Counted from the first letter of the stretch, positions 19,224-28,347 are shown. The stretch is DNA of 64,000 nt from VXPQ01 sp965248175 (GCA_965248175.1 OZ252093.1:558001-622000), one strand, 5' to 3'. The notes: generated by a model from the sequence alone, not told the origin. Made by a program: numbers and translations.

Positions 19224-19463
19224 TGAAAGGTTTTTTATCGGTTGAAAGAATCAAAATAATATCGGAAGAATACCTTTTTGTTTCTCAAAGTCCGCTCAAC
19301 CGGGCTTTCCTCGTCGAGTCAAGGCTGTAACTCACTCCCCGATTCGGGGAACAACAACCGGTTTCGACCTGTAGCGTTAAGAGAAGGAATTAACCTGAAA
19401 CCGCCAGTGCGAAGGAACATGTCGAGGGGTTCAGCGACAACCGATCTCTTCAGGAAGCATCCG

Positions 19464-20822
19464 ATGGATGCAAGCGTCGAACAAGCCGGAACGGACAATC
19501 CGGCTACACTTCAAAAGTTACTACAGGCCGATCTGGGTTTTCACGGAGCCAACGGCAAATACGCAACGCATGGCTGGCACCCGTTCCCGGCGAAGTTTCC
19601 GCCACAACTGCCTCATTTGTTCATTGAGACATTGTCCGCACCCGGCGAAACGATACTCGACCCGATGTTGGGCTCGGGCACCACGCTGGTGGAAGCCCAA
19701 AGGCTGGGTCGCCGGGCCATCGGATGCGACATCGACCCCTTGGCTCGCATGATCTCAGCGGCCAAACTGGCGCCGGTGAATCCAATGGACGCCCTGATTG
19801 CCGGGCGCGAGATTCTCGAAGAAGCGCGACGTATCTACAGGCTGCACCTGGAAGAGTTGGAGGCGGACCGTCTCAGTCGATTCGATCCCAAAACGCTGTC
19901 ATTCGTGGACTATTGGTTCCCCATGCAACAACAACTGGAACTATTGTCCCTCCTGAAATGCATTGAAACATTAGCCGAGTATTCGATGCGGCAATTCTTC
20001 CAGGTCGTTTTCTCCTCGACAATCATCGCCAAGTCCGGCGGCGTTTCACTGGCGCGCGATCTGGCGCACACGCGGCCCCACCGCGTCATGGATAAAAACC
20101 CGAATTCCGCGTTTGTAGAGTTCGAAAAAAGGCTGAAGAACAACCTTCGCTCCTACGCTGAAGATCATCATGGGATCAATGGCTCGAAAAATCGCGCGGA
20201 AAACCAGAGGACGCATGACGATTGCATCGCTTTCTCTGACAGACCAGAAGTTCTTGAAGCTGCGGCAGACAACACCGGATTGCCGGCAGAAAGCGTCGAT
20301 CTGATCGTAACATCGCCGCCCTATGCCAACAATGCCATCGACTATATGCGTGCACACAAGTTCTCGCTGGTCTGGCTGGGTTGGAAGATCGACGATCTGA
20401 CCAATATCCGAAAACAGTATCTCGGACATGACGCCCTGGGCGAAAAACCGTACGCGTCGTTGCCGGAACAATGCGAATCGACGCTAGCTGCACTGGCGCA
20501 GGTCGATATGAGAAAATCTGCGGTGCTGCGCCGATACTTTGGCGAGATGCGTGCTGTTATCCAGGAAATGCACCGGGTATTGAAACAAGAAAAGATAGCT
20601 ATCATCGTTGTTGGCACATCCATCCTGCGCGGCATAGATGTAGAAACACACAAGGGACTCGCCGCAATAGGGGAAAACGTCGGCTTCAAGCTCGGGGGTA
20701 TCGGGATCCGACATCTTGATCGCGACAAACGCATGATGCCTGCTCGCTGGGGAAAAACCAGACAATCGCAGATCGAAGAACGTATGCACGAGGAATATGT
20801 AATCGGGTTGCTGAAGCCATGA
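19464..20822 (+). CDS. DNA methyltransferase (N4/N6 amino-MTase, TRM11-like class)
   Basis: The 452-aa enzyme has a SAM-binding motif I (DPMLGSGTTLVEA, about residues 62-74) followed by IGCDIDPLA, and the catalytic motif TSPPY (about residue 284), so order I then IV. HGWHPFPAKFPPQLP near the N-terminus is typical of this class. It should methylate an exocyclic amino group of cytosine or adenine in DNA. The ATG at 19464 was chosen because of the AGGA site 8 nt upstream; ATG 19419 or 19278 would add 15 or 62 residues. It overlaps the next frame by 4 nt (ATGA), the arrangement expected for a restriction-modification pair. Confidence 0.8.
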   Translation: MDASVEQAGTDNPATLQKLLQADLGFHGANGKYATHGWHPFPAKFPPQLPHLFIETLSAPGETILDPMLGSGTTLVEAQRLGRRAIGCDIDPLARMISAAKLAPVNPMDALIAGREILEEARRIYRLHLEELEADRLSRFDPKTLSFVDYWFPMQQQLELLSLLKCIETLAEYSMRQFFQVVFSSTIIAKSGGVSLARDLAHTRPHRVMDKNPNSAFVEFEKRLKNNLRSYAEDHHGINGSKNRAENQRTHDDCIAFSDRPEVLEAAADNTGLPAESVDLIVTSPPYANNAIDYMRAHKFSLVWLGWKIDDLTNIRKQYLGHDALGEKPYASLPEQCESTLAALAQVDMRKSAVLRRYFGEMRAVIQEMHRVLKQEKIAIIVVGTSILRGIDVETHKGLAAIGENVGFKLGGIGIRHLDRDKRMMPARWGKTRQSQIEERMHEEYVIGLLKP

Positions 20823-21115
20823 CTACAGGAAAAACCGGCAGGCTTCGGGAAGAATATCACGATAACCTGTTCAAACATGTACTGCGCATAAATAAGTCTG
20901 GTGCTCCCAACAACGCTGACAGCGGTAGCAAGGCAAGCGTAAAAACCGCCAGAGGCATTATTGAACGAATCGGCCTGCAACCGATTACGGGACAAATTCC
21001 GGGGCAGACGGCGGGACAGAAATTCGAGGAAACGGACATCGATCTGTTGGATACCCTTGTCGGAGGAAGTCGCTTGCGCGACATCAGCGATCTCCCCTTC
21101 GATCTCGCCACCTGA
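20819..21115 (+). CDS. Small protein coupled to the methyltransferase; possible truncated restriction endonuclease
   Basis: This 98-aa frame starts on the ATG that overlaps the methyltransferase stop and so is probably translationally coupled. Its middle reads ITGQIPGQTAGQKFEE, which resembles the start of NgoMIV/Cfr10I-like restriction endonucleases (QTxGxxFEE), but the remaining 30 or so residues lead to a stop and no PD-(D/E)xK core is present. The likely reading is a cognate restriction enzyme truncated to its N-terminus, leaving an orphan methyltransferase. Similarity is from memory of the pattern only; it could be an unrelated small protein. Confidence 0.4.
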   Translation: MTTGKTGRLREEYHDNLFKHVLRINKSGAPNNADSGSKASVKTARGIIERIGLQPITGQIPGQTAGQKFEETDIDLLDTLVGGSRLRDISDLPFDLAT

Positions 21116-21231
21116 TCTCCCTCGCTACCTGCCCGCACCTTGTGCATTAACGTAGCGGGGAGTATCATTGCGTTTCAGGCCAGATCAGAAACGTAGCGGG
21201 AAATTCCGCAAGCGCCCGAATCCGCACCAAT

Positions 21232-21981
21232 ATGACAATGCTCCTGCACACCACCAAGCGAGCAAGCTTCCTGCTGCTTGCAACCCTGACAGTGTCCGCC
21301 TGTGCGCAGGCGCAGACCGACCCGTCCGAGGCGCCCGATCCGATCGCCGTCCTCACGGCTGGAGGAGGCGCCTCCCACGATTTCGACCGGTGGTTCCATG
21401 AAGAAGATGCGGGCGTGCTTGAAGAAGCCGGGATGCATGCGGCCTATACCGACATGCCTGCACACATTCTGCCCGCCCTCGATACGCTCGACGTACTCCG
21501 CATCGTGACGAACCAGCCGATGACCGCCCCGGAATTGCACGAGGGCGTGTTTTATTTCGTCGGCGCAGGCAAGGGGCTCGTGATCGGACACCCGGGGGCA
21601 TGGTACAACTGGTCGAACTGGCCGGAATACAACCAGGAGCTCGTGGGCGGAGGCGCCCGGAGCCACCGGCAATACGGCGCCTTCACGGTGCAGGTCATCG
21701 AGCCCGACCATCCGGTGATGGCGGGCGTACCGGCCGAATTCACCATCGAAGACGAATTGTACCGCTCCGAACGAGACCCCGACGGCTCGTCCATCCATGT
21801 GCTCGCCGAAGCGGAAGAAGTCGAAACCGGCGAAACATACCCGATCGTGTGGACCGTCCACCATACGAACGGGCGTATCGTCGTCAACACGCTGGGCCAT
21901 GACGGCGCAGCACACCAGCACTCCGCCTACGCCCGTATCCTCCGCAACAGCGTGGAATGGGCTGCCCGCCGTACTCCGTAA
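21232..21981 (+). CDS. ThuA domain lipoprotein
   Basis: The 249-aa protein begins with a signal and a lipobox-like VSAC. The mature part has the ThuA (trehalose utilisation) class I glutamine amidotransferase-like fold: AVLTAGGGASHDFDRWF, VIGHPGAWYNWSNWPEYN, VIEPDHPVMAGVP and WTVHHTNGRIVVNTLGHDGAAH. ThuA proteins are oxidoreductase-associated enzymes of sugar metabolism, often exported in this group. It precedes the large ThuA-dehydrogenase-cupredoxin protein by 48 bp in the same direction and probably shares its transcript. The second ATG, three codons in, is also possible. Confidence 0.85.
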   Translation: MTMLLHTTKRASFLLLATLTVSACAQAQTDPSEAPDPIAVLTAGGGASHDFDRWFHEEDAGVLEEAGMHAAYTDMPAHILPALDTLDVLRIVTNQPMTAPELHEGVFYFVGAGKGLVIGHPGAWYNWSNWPEYNQELVGGGARSHRQYGAFTVQVIEPDHPVMAGVPAEFTIEDELYRSERDPDGSSIHVLAEAEEVETGETYPIVWTVHHTNGRIVVNTLGHDGAAHQHSAYARILRNSVEWAARRTP

Positions 21982-22029
21982 CCCTCCCGTATGTACGTAT
22001 TGCTTTCCATCCAACACACAAACCCTGCC

Positions 22030-25000
22030 ATGCGTCGTTTCACTCCCCTTACCGGCATCCTCCTTCTCGTCGTCGTTTTCTGCTCCGCCGCCACAGCCGC
22101 GCCGCCGCCACAGCCGGACGACAAATCCACCTTGTCCGTCCTGTTCCTCGGCGACCACGGACATCACCAGCCCGCAGACCGCGCGCAGCAAATCATTTCG
22201 GCGCTGTATGCAACGGGTGTGGACATCTTCTATACGGACGAAGTCGAGGCTGTCAATCTCGAGAATATGCGCCACTTCGATGCCGTGGTGTTCTACGCCA
22301 ATTACATGGAGATGACCGAGGCACAGGAACAGGCCCTGCTCGATTATGTCGCGGAGGGCGGCGGATTCGTCCCCCTGCATTGCGCCTCGGGCATGTTCCG
22401 CAACTCGGAGGCCTACATCGCGCTCGTCGGCGCGGCCTTCGACAGCCACGGTATCGGCGTCGTACGCACGGAACGCACCGACGCAGCGCATCCAGCCATC
22501 CTCGGCGTACCGGAATTCGAAAGCTGGGACGAGACATACATCCACAAGCACCACAACCCCGACCGCACGGTGCTCGAAGTACGCCACGAGGGGGATCACG
22601 CCGAACCGTGGACATGGGTGCGGACGCACGGCGAAGGACGCGTGTTTTATACGGCCTGGGGACACGACGAGCGGACCTGGTCGCAACCGGGGTTCCAGCA
22701 ACTGGTTGCGCGGGGCATAAAGTGGGCCGCCGGGGACTGGGCGCTTGATATCGAACCCAGATCGATGCCGTACGAATACGTCGATGCCGTACTGCCTTCC
22801 CTCGAATACAACTCGAACCCGGAAAACGAGCGCAAGCTGCGCCCCATGCAGCTGCCCGTGGACATTGAAACGTCCATGTCCCGCATGGTCGTGCCGCCGG
22901 AATTCGAGATTCAACTCTTTGCGGCGGAGCCCGACATCGTCAAGCCCATCTATATGGCGTGGGACGAACGCGGAAGGCTATGGGTCGCAGAAACCATCGA
23001 TTACCCGAACCAGCTCCGGGAAGAGGTCGGGCAAGGCAACGACCGCATTACGATTCTTGAAGATACGGACGGAGATGGCCGGGCCGACTCGTTCAACGTG
23101 TTCGCCGAGAACCTGAGCATCCCGACCGGATTCACCTTTGCGAACGGCGGCGTCGTGGTGGTGCAGGCCCCGTACACCTTCTTCCTGAAAGACACCGACG
23201 GAGACGACAAGGCCGATGTGCGGGAGGTCCTCTTCGAGGGCTGGGGAACGTTCGACACCCACGCGGGGCCCAACAACATCCGGATGGGCTTCGACAACTG
23301 GGTATGGGGCGTCGTGGGCTATTCCGGCTTCGATGGAACGGTCGGTGGAGAATCCCACCAATTCCCGATGGGCTTCTTCCGGTTCAAGCCGGACGGGTCC
23401 GAACTTGAATTCGTGCGGATGACGAACAACAACACCTGGGGATTCGGCTTCAGCGAGGAGGGCATCGCGTTCGCCTCTACGGCCAATAATAATCCCAGCG
23501 TGTACATGCCCGTCCCGAACCGGTATTACGAAGCGGTGCGCGGCTGGACCCCCATCCGGCTCGGCACCATTGCCGAAGACCGGCGCGTACACCCCGTAAC
23601 GACCCGCACCCGTCAGGGAGACTTTAAAGGCAATTATACGGCCGCGGCTGGACACGCCCTGTACACAGCGCGCGACTTCCCCGAGGAATACTGGAATCGC
23701 ATCGCATTTGTCACCGGGCCGACCGTCCGCACGCTGGGGCGGTTCGCTATGGAGCCCGACGGCAGCGACTACAAGGCGCTCAACAAGTGGAACATGGTCG
23801 CCAGCGACGACGAATGGACCATTCCCATCCTTGCCGAGGTAGGCCCCGACGGCGCGCTGTGGATGGTCGACTGGTACAACTACATCCCGCAGCATAACCT
23901 CGGCCCGTTCCGGGAAGGTTGGGAGCACGGAAAAAACAATGCATACGTGACCGATCTGCGCGACCGCGAGCGTGGACGCATCTACCGCATCGTCTATAAG
24001 GATGCAGCCCCGGGCGAACCCATGGACCTCTCCGGCGCTTCGCCGCAGGAACTCGTCGCCACGCTCCGGCACGACAATATGTTCTGGCGGCAAACGGCCC
24101 AGCGGCTCCTTGTGGACCGGGGTGAACGGGATGTGGCGACGGACCTCTACGGCCTCGTGCGCGATACGTCCATGGATGGCCTCGGCCTCAATCCGGGAGC
24201 ATTGCATGCCCTGTGGACCCTGCATGGTCTGGGGATGCTGGACGGCTCCCATGACGAAGCCTTCGGGGTGGCTGCGGAAGCGCTGAACCATCCCTCCGCG
24301 GCGGTGCGGCGAACCGCCGCAGAAGTTCTGCCGCCGACCGCCGCCTCACGCGACGCCCTGATGGCGAGCAATGTCTTAGAGGATGAGGACGCGCGCGTAC
24401 GGCTTGCTGCGCTGCTTGCGCTTGCGGATACGCCTCCCTCCGACGAAACGGGAACGGCTGTGTTCGCCATGCTCACCGCGCCCGAAAACGCTCAGGACAC
24501 ATGGATTCCGCACGCCGCCACGGCAGCAGGGGCGCAACACGCGCGAGGATTCCTGGGGGCCGCGAACAACGCGGACGCCATGACGGGAGCCGTCAAGGAA
24601 ACCGTCGGTCATGTTGCGTTCCACCGCATGAGTGGCATCCTGTCCGGGGAGATAATGACCATGGATATGGGCGGGGGCGCAGAAGGAGAAGCAGGCGCTT
24701 CGCGTGGGGGCAAGCGCCCGGACCGGGACGGCGTGATTACGGTCGCTTCCGTAGGGGATGACATGGCCTTCGATACCCGGTTCATCGAGGCAGTAGCCGG
24801 CGAGCCCGTCACCATCCGCTTTGTGAACAATGCTACCTCACCGGCCATGACGCATAATGTGGTCGTGCTGGAACACTGGGAATACATCAACCCGGTGGGC
24901 GTGGCGGCCATTGCCGCGGCGGAACACGACTATATCCCGCCCGAGCACAAGGAAAAAATCATCGCCTATACCGCGACGGCGGGACCCGGAGAAACCGTTG

Positions 25001-25128
25001 AAGTCACGTTCACCATGCCGCCGCCCGGCGACTACCCGTTCATCTGCACGTATGCGGCCCACTACGTAGCGATGCAGGGTGTGCTGGTTTCGCTCGATCC
25101 GGAGAAGGACCCGGAAGGAGATAATTGA
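22030..25128 (+). CDS. ThuA / PVC-type membrane-bound dehydrogenase / HEAT / cupredoxin fusion protein
   Basis: The 1032-aa secreted protein (signal MRRFTPLTGILLLVVVF) joins four parts. Residues about 33-245 are a ThuA domain (LFLGDHGHHQPADR, VPLHCASGMF). Residues about 280-650 are a Pirellula/Verrucomicrobium-type membrane-bound dehydrogenase propeller (PEFEIQLFAAEPDIVKP, WVAETIDYPN, DTDGDGRAD). Residues about 670-820 look like HEAT repeats. The C-terminus (about 895-1030) is an azurin-like cupredoxin with type 1 copper ligands: MTHNVV and C-TYAA-H-YVA-M. No CxxCH heme motif is present, so copper may replace heme as electron acceptor. It probably oxidises a sugar or polyol in the periplasm. 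ATG 22030 gives the cleanest signal peptide. Confidence 0.85.
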   Translation: MRRFTPLTGILLLVVVFCSAATAAPPPQPDDKSTLSVLFLGDHGHHQPADRAQQIISALYATGVDIFYTDEVEAVNLENMRHFDAVVFYANYMEMTEAQEQALLDYVAEGGGFVPLHCASGMFRNSEAYIALVGAAFDSHGIGVVRTERTDAAHPAILGVPEFESWDETYIHKHHNPDRTVLEVRHEGDHAEPWTWVRTHGEGRVFYTAWGHDERTWSQPGFQQLVARGIKWAAGDWALDIEPRSMPYEYVDAVLPSLEYNSNPENERKLRPMQLPVDIETSMSRMVVPPEFEIQLFAAEPDIVKPIYMAWDERGRLWVAETIDYPNQLREEVGQGNDRITILEDTDGDGRADSFNVFAENLSIPTGFTFANGGVVVVQAPYTFFLKDTDGDDKADVREVLFEGWGTFDTHAGPNNIRMGFDNWVWGVVGYSGFDGTVGGESHQFPMGFFRFKPDGSELEFVRMTNNNTWGFGFSEEGIAFASTANNNPSVYMPVPNRYYEAVRGWTPIRLGTIAEDRRVHPVTTRTRQGDFKGNYTAAAGHALYTARDFPEEYWNRIAFVTGPTVRTLGRFAMEPDGSDYKALNKWNMVASDDEWTIPILAEVGPDGALWMVDWYNYIPQHNLGPFREGWEHGKNNAYVTDLRDRERGRIYRIVYKDAAPGEPMDLSGASPQELVATLRHDNMFWRQTAQRLLVDRGERDVATDLYGLVRDTSMDGLGLNPGALHALWTLHGLGMLDGSHDEAFGVAAEALNHPSAAVRRTAAEVLPPTAASRDALMASNVLEDEDARVRLAALLALADTPPSDETGTAVFAMLTAPENAQDTWIPHAATAAGAQHARGFLGAANNADAMTGAVKETVGHVAFHRMSGILSGEIMTMDMGGGAEGEAGASRGGKRPDRDGVITVASVGDDMAFDTRFIEAVAGEPVTIRFVNNATSPAMTHNVVVLEHWEYINPVGVAAIAAAEHDYIPPEHKEKIIAYTATAGPGETVEVTFTMPPPGDYPFICTYAAHYVAMQGVLVSLDPEKDPEGDN

Positions 25129-25136
25129 CGAAAACC

Positions 25137-25571
25137 ATGCCCGACGACCGAACCCTGCGTTTCGTCACCGCCGCAGAAGCGGACGTGGAAGAAGTCCCCT
25201 GGGGCCCTCATCACTGGCTGTGCCGCCCCGGACTGACCGAGGCCGAAAACCTCCTCATGGTGCGGGTGCATATGCCGCCCGGGGACGCGCACCAGTTTCA
25301 TCGCCATCCGGCCCTCGAAGAAATCATCTACGTGGTTTCCGGGACGGCGGAGCAATGGGTGGAGGAAGAAAAGCGCCTGCTCGGCCCCGGCGAGATGGCC
25401 CACATCCCGAAGGATGTGGTGCACGCCACCTGGAATGTGGGAGACGAGCCGCTCATCTTCCTCGCTATCCTGTCTCCGGCAACCTTTGAAGGGCCTGCCC
25501 TCGTGGACATGCATGAGGAAGAACCCTGGCGTTCCCTCAAAACGCCCATCGACTACTCCTCGTCGAACTGA
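25137..25571 (+). CDS. Cupin domain protein
   Basis: The 144-aa product has a single cupin_2 barrel with the metal-binding motifs HQFHRHPALEEIIYVVSG (residues about 45-62) and the second motif around PKDVVHATWN (about 87-96). These histidines and the glutamate would hold a divalent metal. A TTG at 25125 overlapping the previous stop is possible but the ATG at 25137 is preferred. It sits between the large fusion protein and the Tm-1-like gene, each gap under 16 nt, so all are one operon. Likely a small sugar- or acid-handling enzyme or sensor in that pathway. Confidence 0.85.
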   Translation: MPDDRTLRFVTAAEADVEEVPWGPHHWLCRPGLTEAENLLMVRVHMPPGDAHQFHRHPALEEIIYVVSGTAEQWVEEEKRLLGPGEMAHIPKDVVHATWNVGDEPLIFLAILSPATFEGPALVDMHEEEPWRSLKTPIDYSSSN

Positions 25572-25586
25572 TCCCTCGCGGCGGTC

Positions 25587-26792
25587 ATGCCCCGGACCAT
25601 TCTGCTCATCGGCACGCTCGACACGAAAGGCACGGAATACGAGTACGTGCGCGATCTCATCCGGGAGCGGGGTTTCGGAACGCTGACGATGGATGCGGGC
25701 GTGCTCGGCGAACCCGGCTTTGCCCCGGACATTACGGCAGACGAGGTGGCCATTGCCGGGGGCGGCTCGCTGGCGGCGTTGCGGGAACGGGGAGACCGGG
25801 GAGAAGCCGTCGATGTCATGATGCGCGGCGTCTGCCGCCTCACGCCGGAATTGCACGAAGCGGGTCGGTTTGGCGGAGTCCTGGCCCTCGGCGGAGGAGG
25901 CGGCACGAACATTGCCACCGCAGCCATGCAGACCCTGCCGGTCGGCGTCCCGAAACTGATGGTTTCGACGGTCGTGTCGGCAGACGTGGCCCCGTATGTC
26001 GGCATAAAGGACGTAACGCTGATGTATTCGGCGGTCGATATTGCGGGCCTGAACCCGCTGTCGCGCCGTATTCTCGCCAATGCCGCCGGGGCCATCTGCG
26101 GTATGGTTGGACAGGATGTGCCGGCGGCGGAAGACCGCCCCATCGTGGCCGCCTCGATGTTCGGCGTGACGACGCCCTGCGTGAACAGAATCCGCGAGCG
26201 GATGGAAAAAGCCGGGTACGAGATGCTCGTGTTCCACGCCACCGGCTCCGGAGGACGCTCCATGGAAGGGTTGATCCGGGACGGTTACGTGACCGGCGTG
26301 GCCGATATAACCACCACGGAATGGTGCGACGAGGTAGTGGGCGGCGTGCTCTCCGCAGGCCCGGACCGCCTGACGGCGGCAGGCGAAACGGGCATTCCCC
26401 AAGTGGTCTCGTGCGGAGCGCTCGACATGGTGAATTTCCGGGCCATGCATACCGTCCCCGAACCCTTTCGCGGGCGCACCCTGTACCGGCACAACCCCAA
26501 CGTAACGCTGATGCGCACGACCGCCGAGGAATGCCGGGAAATCGGGCGGCGCATTGCGGAAAACCTGAACAAGACGACAGGCCCGACGGTACTCATGCTG
26601 CCGCTCAAGGGAGTCAGCATGCTCGACCGGGAAGGCGAACCGTTCCATGATCCCGAAGCGGACGCAGCCCTGTTCGACACGCTGCGCCGGCACATTCTGC
26701 CTCCCGTCGAACTGGTGGAACTGGACCTCCACATCAACGACACGGCCTTCGCCGACGCGGTCTTCGAACGGATGATCGCGCTGATGACGTAA
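25587..26792 (+). CDS. Tm-1-like ATP-binding domain protein (UPF0261)
   Basis: The 401-aa protein matches UPF0261/Tm-1-like proteins: ILLIGTLDTKGTEYEYVRDLI at the N-terminus, a glycine-rich ALGGGGGTNIATAAMQ (about residues 96-111), FGVTTPCVN and FHATGSGGRSMEGL. The family has an ATP-binding N-terminal domain related to plant Tm-1 and is usually paired with a TIM-barrel protein, as here. It is cytoplasmic. The enzymatic reaction is unknown in bacteria. It lies 13 nt upstream of the PEP-hydrolase-like gene, which repeats the two-domain arrangement seen fused in other genomes. Confidence 0.88.
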   Translation: MPRTILLIGTLDTKGTEYEYVRDLIRERGFGTLTMDAGVLGEPGFAPDITADEVAIAGGGSLAALRERGDRGEAVDVMMRGVCRLTPELHEAGRFGGVLALGGGGGTNIATAAMQTLPVGVPKLMVSTVVSADVAPYVGIKDVTLMYSAVDIAGLNPLSRRILANAAGAICGMVGQDVPAAEDRPIVAASMFGVTTPCVNRIRERMEKAGYEMLVFHATGSGGRSMEGLIRDGYVTGVADITTTEWCDEVVGGVLSAGPDRLTAAGETGIPQVVSCGALDMVNFRAMHTVPEPFRGRTLYRHNPNVTLMRTTAEECREIGRRIAENLNKTTGPTVLMLPLKGVSMLDREGEPFHDPEADAALFDTLRRHILPPVELVELDLHINDTAFADAVFERMIALMT

Positions 26793-26805
26793 AACACATA
26801 GACCC

Positions 26806-27642
26806 ATGCCATTCATTCCATACCAGGAGAGCCTGCAGCGCCTTCGCAATCAGGTGGCGGCAGGCAAACCGATCATAGGCGCCGGCGCCGGAACCGGTAT
26901 TTCCGCCAAGTTCGCCGAGCGGGGCGGCGTCGATCTCATCATCATTTACAATTCCGGGCGCTACCGCATGGCGGGCCGGGGCAGTGCGGCAGGCCTCATG
27001 GCCTACGGCGACGCGAACGCCATCGTCATGGACATGGCCGGCGAGGTCTTGCCGGTCGTCAAGGACACCCCCGTGCTGGCGGGCGTGTGCGGCACCGATC
27101 CCTTCCGGCTGATGCCCGTCTTTCTGAAACAGCTCAAGGAAGCGGGATTCGACGGGGTCCAGAACTTCCCCACCGTGGGCGTGATCGACGGTAATTTCCG
27201 GCAGATTCTGGAGGAGACGGGCATGAGTTTCAACCTCGAAATCGAGATGATCCGTCTGGCCCACGAACTCGACATGCTCACCTGCCCGTACGCCTTCGAC
27301 GAAGCCCAGGCCACCGCCTTGACCGAGGCCGGCGCAGACATCGTCGTGGCTCACATGAACACGACGGTGAAAGGATCGATCGGCGTGAATCCCGATACGG
27401 CGCCGACGCTCGCGGAATCCGCAAAGCGCGTGCAGGCCATTCACGATGCCGCGAAAGCCGTCAATCCCGATGTGCTCGTGCTATGCCACGGCGGTCCCAT
27501 CGCCGAACCGGACGATGTGCAGTACATCTTCGATCACACGGAAGGCATCGTTGGGTTCTTCGGCGCGTCCAGCGTGGAGCGGCTCGCCACTGAACCGGCC
27601 ATCGAAGCGCAAGCGAGGCGGTTCAAGGAGTTGGGGATATAG
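26806..27642 (+). CDS. Phosphoenolpyruvate hydrolase family / TIM-barrel signal-transduction-like protein
   Basis: The 278-aa product has the PEP_hydrolase (PF09370-type) TIM-barrel pattern: GKPIIGAGAGTGISAKFAERGG, LIIIYNSGRYRMAGRGS, AGVCGTDPFR, GFDGVQNFPTVG and ADIVVAHMNTTVKG. Proteins of this type are the companion of Tm-1-like ATP-binding proteins, and plant Tm-1 contains both halves. A carbon-carbon or carbon-phosphorus lyase role has been proposed; the substrate here is unknown. It ends the operon that begins with the ThuA genes. Downstream comes a convergent gene remnant. Confidence 0.87.
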   Translation: MPFIPYQESLQRLRNQVAAGKPIIGAGAGTGISAKFAERGGVDLIIIYNSGRYRMAGRGSAAGLMAYGDANAIVMDMAGEVLPVVKDTPVLAGVCGTDPFRLMPVFLKQLKEAGFDGVQNFPTVGVIDGNFRQILEETGMSFNLEIEMIRLAHELDMLTCPYAFDEAQATALTEAGADIVVAHMNTTVKGSIGVNPDTAPTLAESAKRVQAIHDAAKAVNPDVLVLCHGGPIAEPDDVQYIFDHTEGIVGFFGASSVERLATEPAIEAQARRFKELGI

Positions 27643-27651
27643 ACGGATCGC

Positions 27652-27870
27652 CTACAGGGCCATCACCCGCAGTCCCAGGCCGAAAGCGCGTCGATCCGGA
27701 AAGGAACCCGGCGCGGGCCGCGCGGACAGATCCACTTTGGCGGCGACGAATCCACCCAGCCGGTTTTCCGGTTCCGGCAGCACATCGGCCTCCATGCGGT
27801 AACAGGGACCGCACCACGGGGCGCGTATGTATACGAAGAGGGGTTTGCGCTCTGTAGCGGCCCCGAGAGA
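27652..27870 (-). pseudogene. Thioredoxin-fold gene remnant, in frame behind the MazG stop codon
   Basis: Directly after the MazG stop (TAA at 27873-27871) the same frame stays open for 72 codons to a TAG at 27654-27652. It encodes KPLFVYIRAPWCGPCYRMEADV, a thioredoxin-like segment with an intact CGPC active site (27802-27813), and ends with FPDRRAFGLGLRVMAL. There is no start codon or ribosome-binding site, and the N-terminal strand of the fold is missing. The likely reading is a decayed thioredoxin-like gene, or a former C-terminal extension of the MazG protein cut off by one stop codon. Confidence 0.6.
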
Positions 27871-28263
27871 TTATCCCCTTTCCACAATCTCCCGTTCGCG
27901 GCCGAGGTCCCGGTTGTAGGCCTCTTCCGTAGTGAACTTCTCCGGATAGCGCGCCCGCAGTTTCGCAATGTTGATGCGCTGCACTTCTTCCTGATCGACG
28001 CCGAGTGCATCCCGGATCACAGCCATGTACCATTCGAGGTCGCCCAGTTCCTCGACCAGATTGGCCTTGTCGAGCGTACCGCCATAATAGAGCGCACGCT
28101 TGATGGCGTCCAGCAACTCGCCCGCCTCCGTGGCGAGACCAATAGCCCCGTGCAGAAGTTCGGGCGATACGGCGCCTTCCTCGCTGCCGTCCCCTATGTG
28201 AAACTGCCGGGACAAGGTGCGCAGGGCGTCGGACTGATAGCTGGGCGAGGAATGAGATGACAT
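27871..28263 (-). CDS. MazG-like nucleotide pyrophosphohydrolase
   Basis: The 130-aa product (ATG 28263) shows the all-alpha MazG/NTP-PPase pattern: GLATEAGELLDAIKRALYYG (residues about 43-62) and LVEELGDLEWYMAVIRDALG, giving the ExxE and ExxD metal-binding motifs. It should hydrolyse a nucleoside triphosphate or modified nucleotide to the monophosphate in the cytosol. The C-terminal helix IAKLRARYPEKFTTEEAYNRD is typical of MazG-like house-cleaning enzymes. It follows xylose isomerase by 84 bp on the same strand. A longer start at 28326 is less likely. Confidence 0.85.
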   Translation of the reverse strand: MSSHSSPSYQSDALRTLSRQFHIGDGSEEGAVSPELLHGAIGLATEAGELLDAIKRALYYGGTLDKANLVEELGDLEWYMAVIRDALGVDQEEVQRINIAKLRARYPEKFTTEEAYNRDLGREREIVERG

Positions 28264-28347
28264 GGCAGCGTGTGCGTGGGGTGAAACCGGAATGGAGCGG
28301 CAGATCGGGTACGTGTAGCGCGGCAAACGAAACAGGGCATCGGCCCG

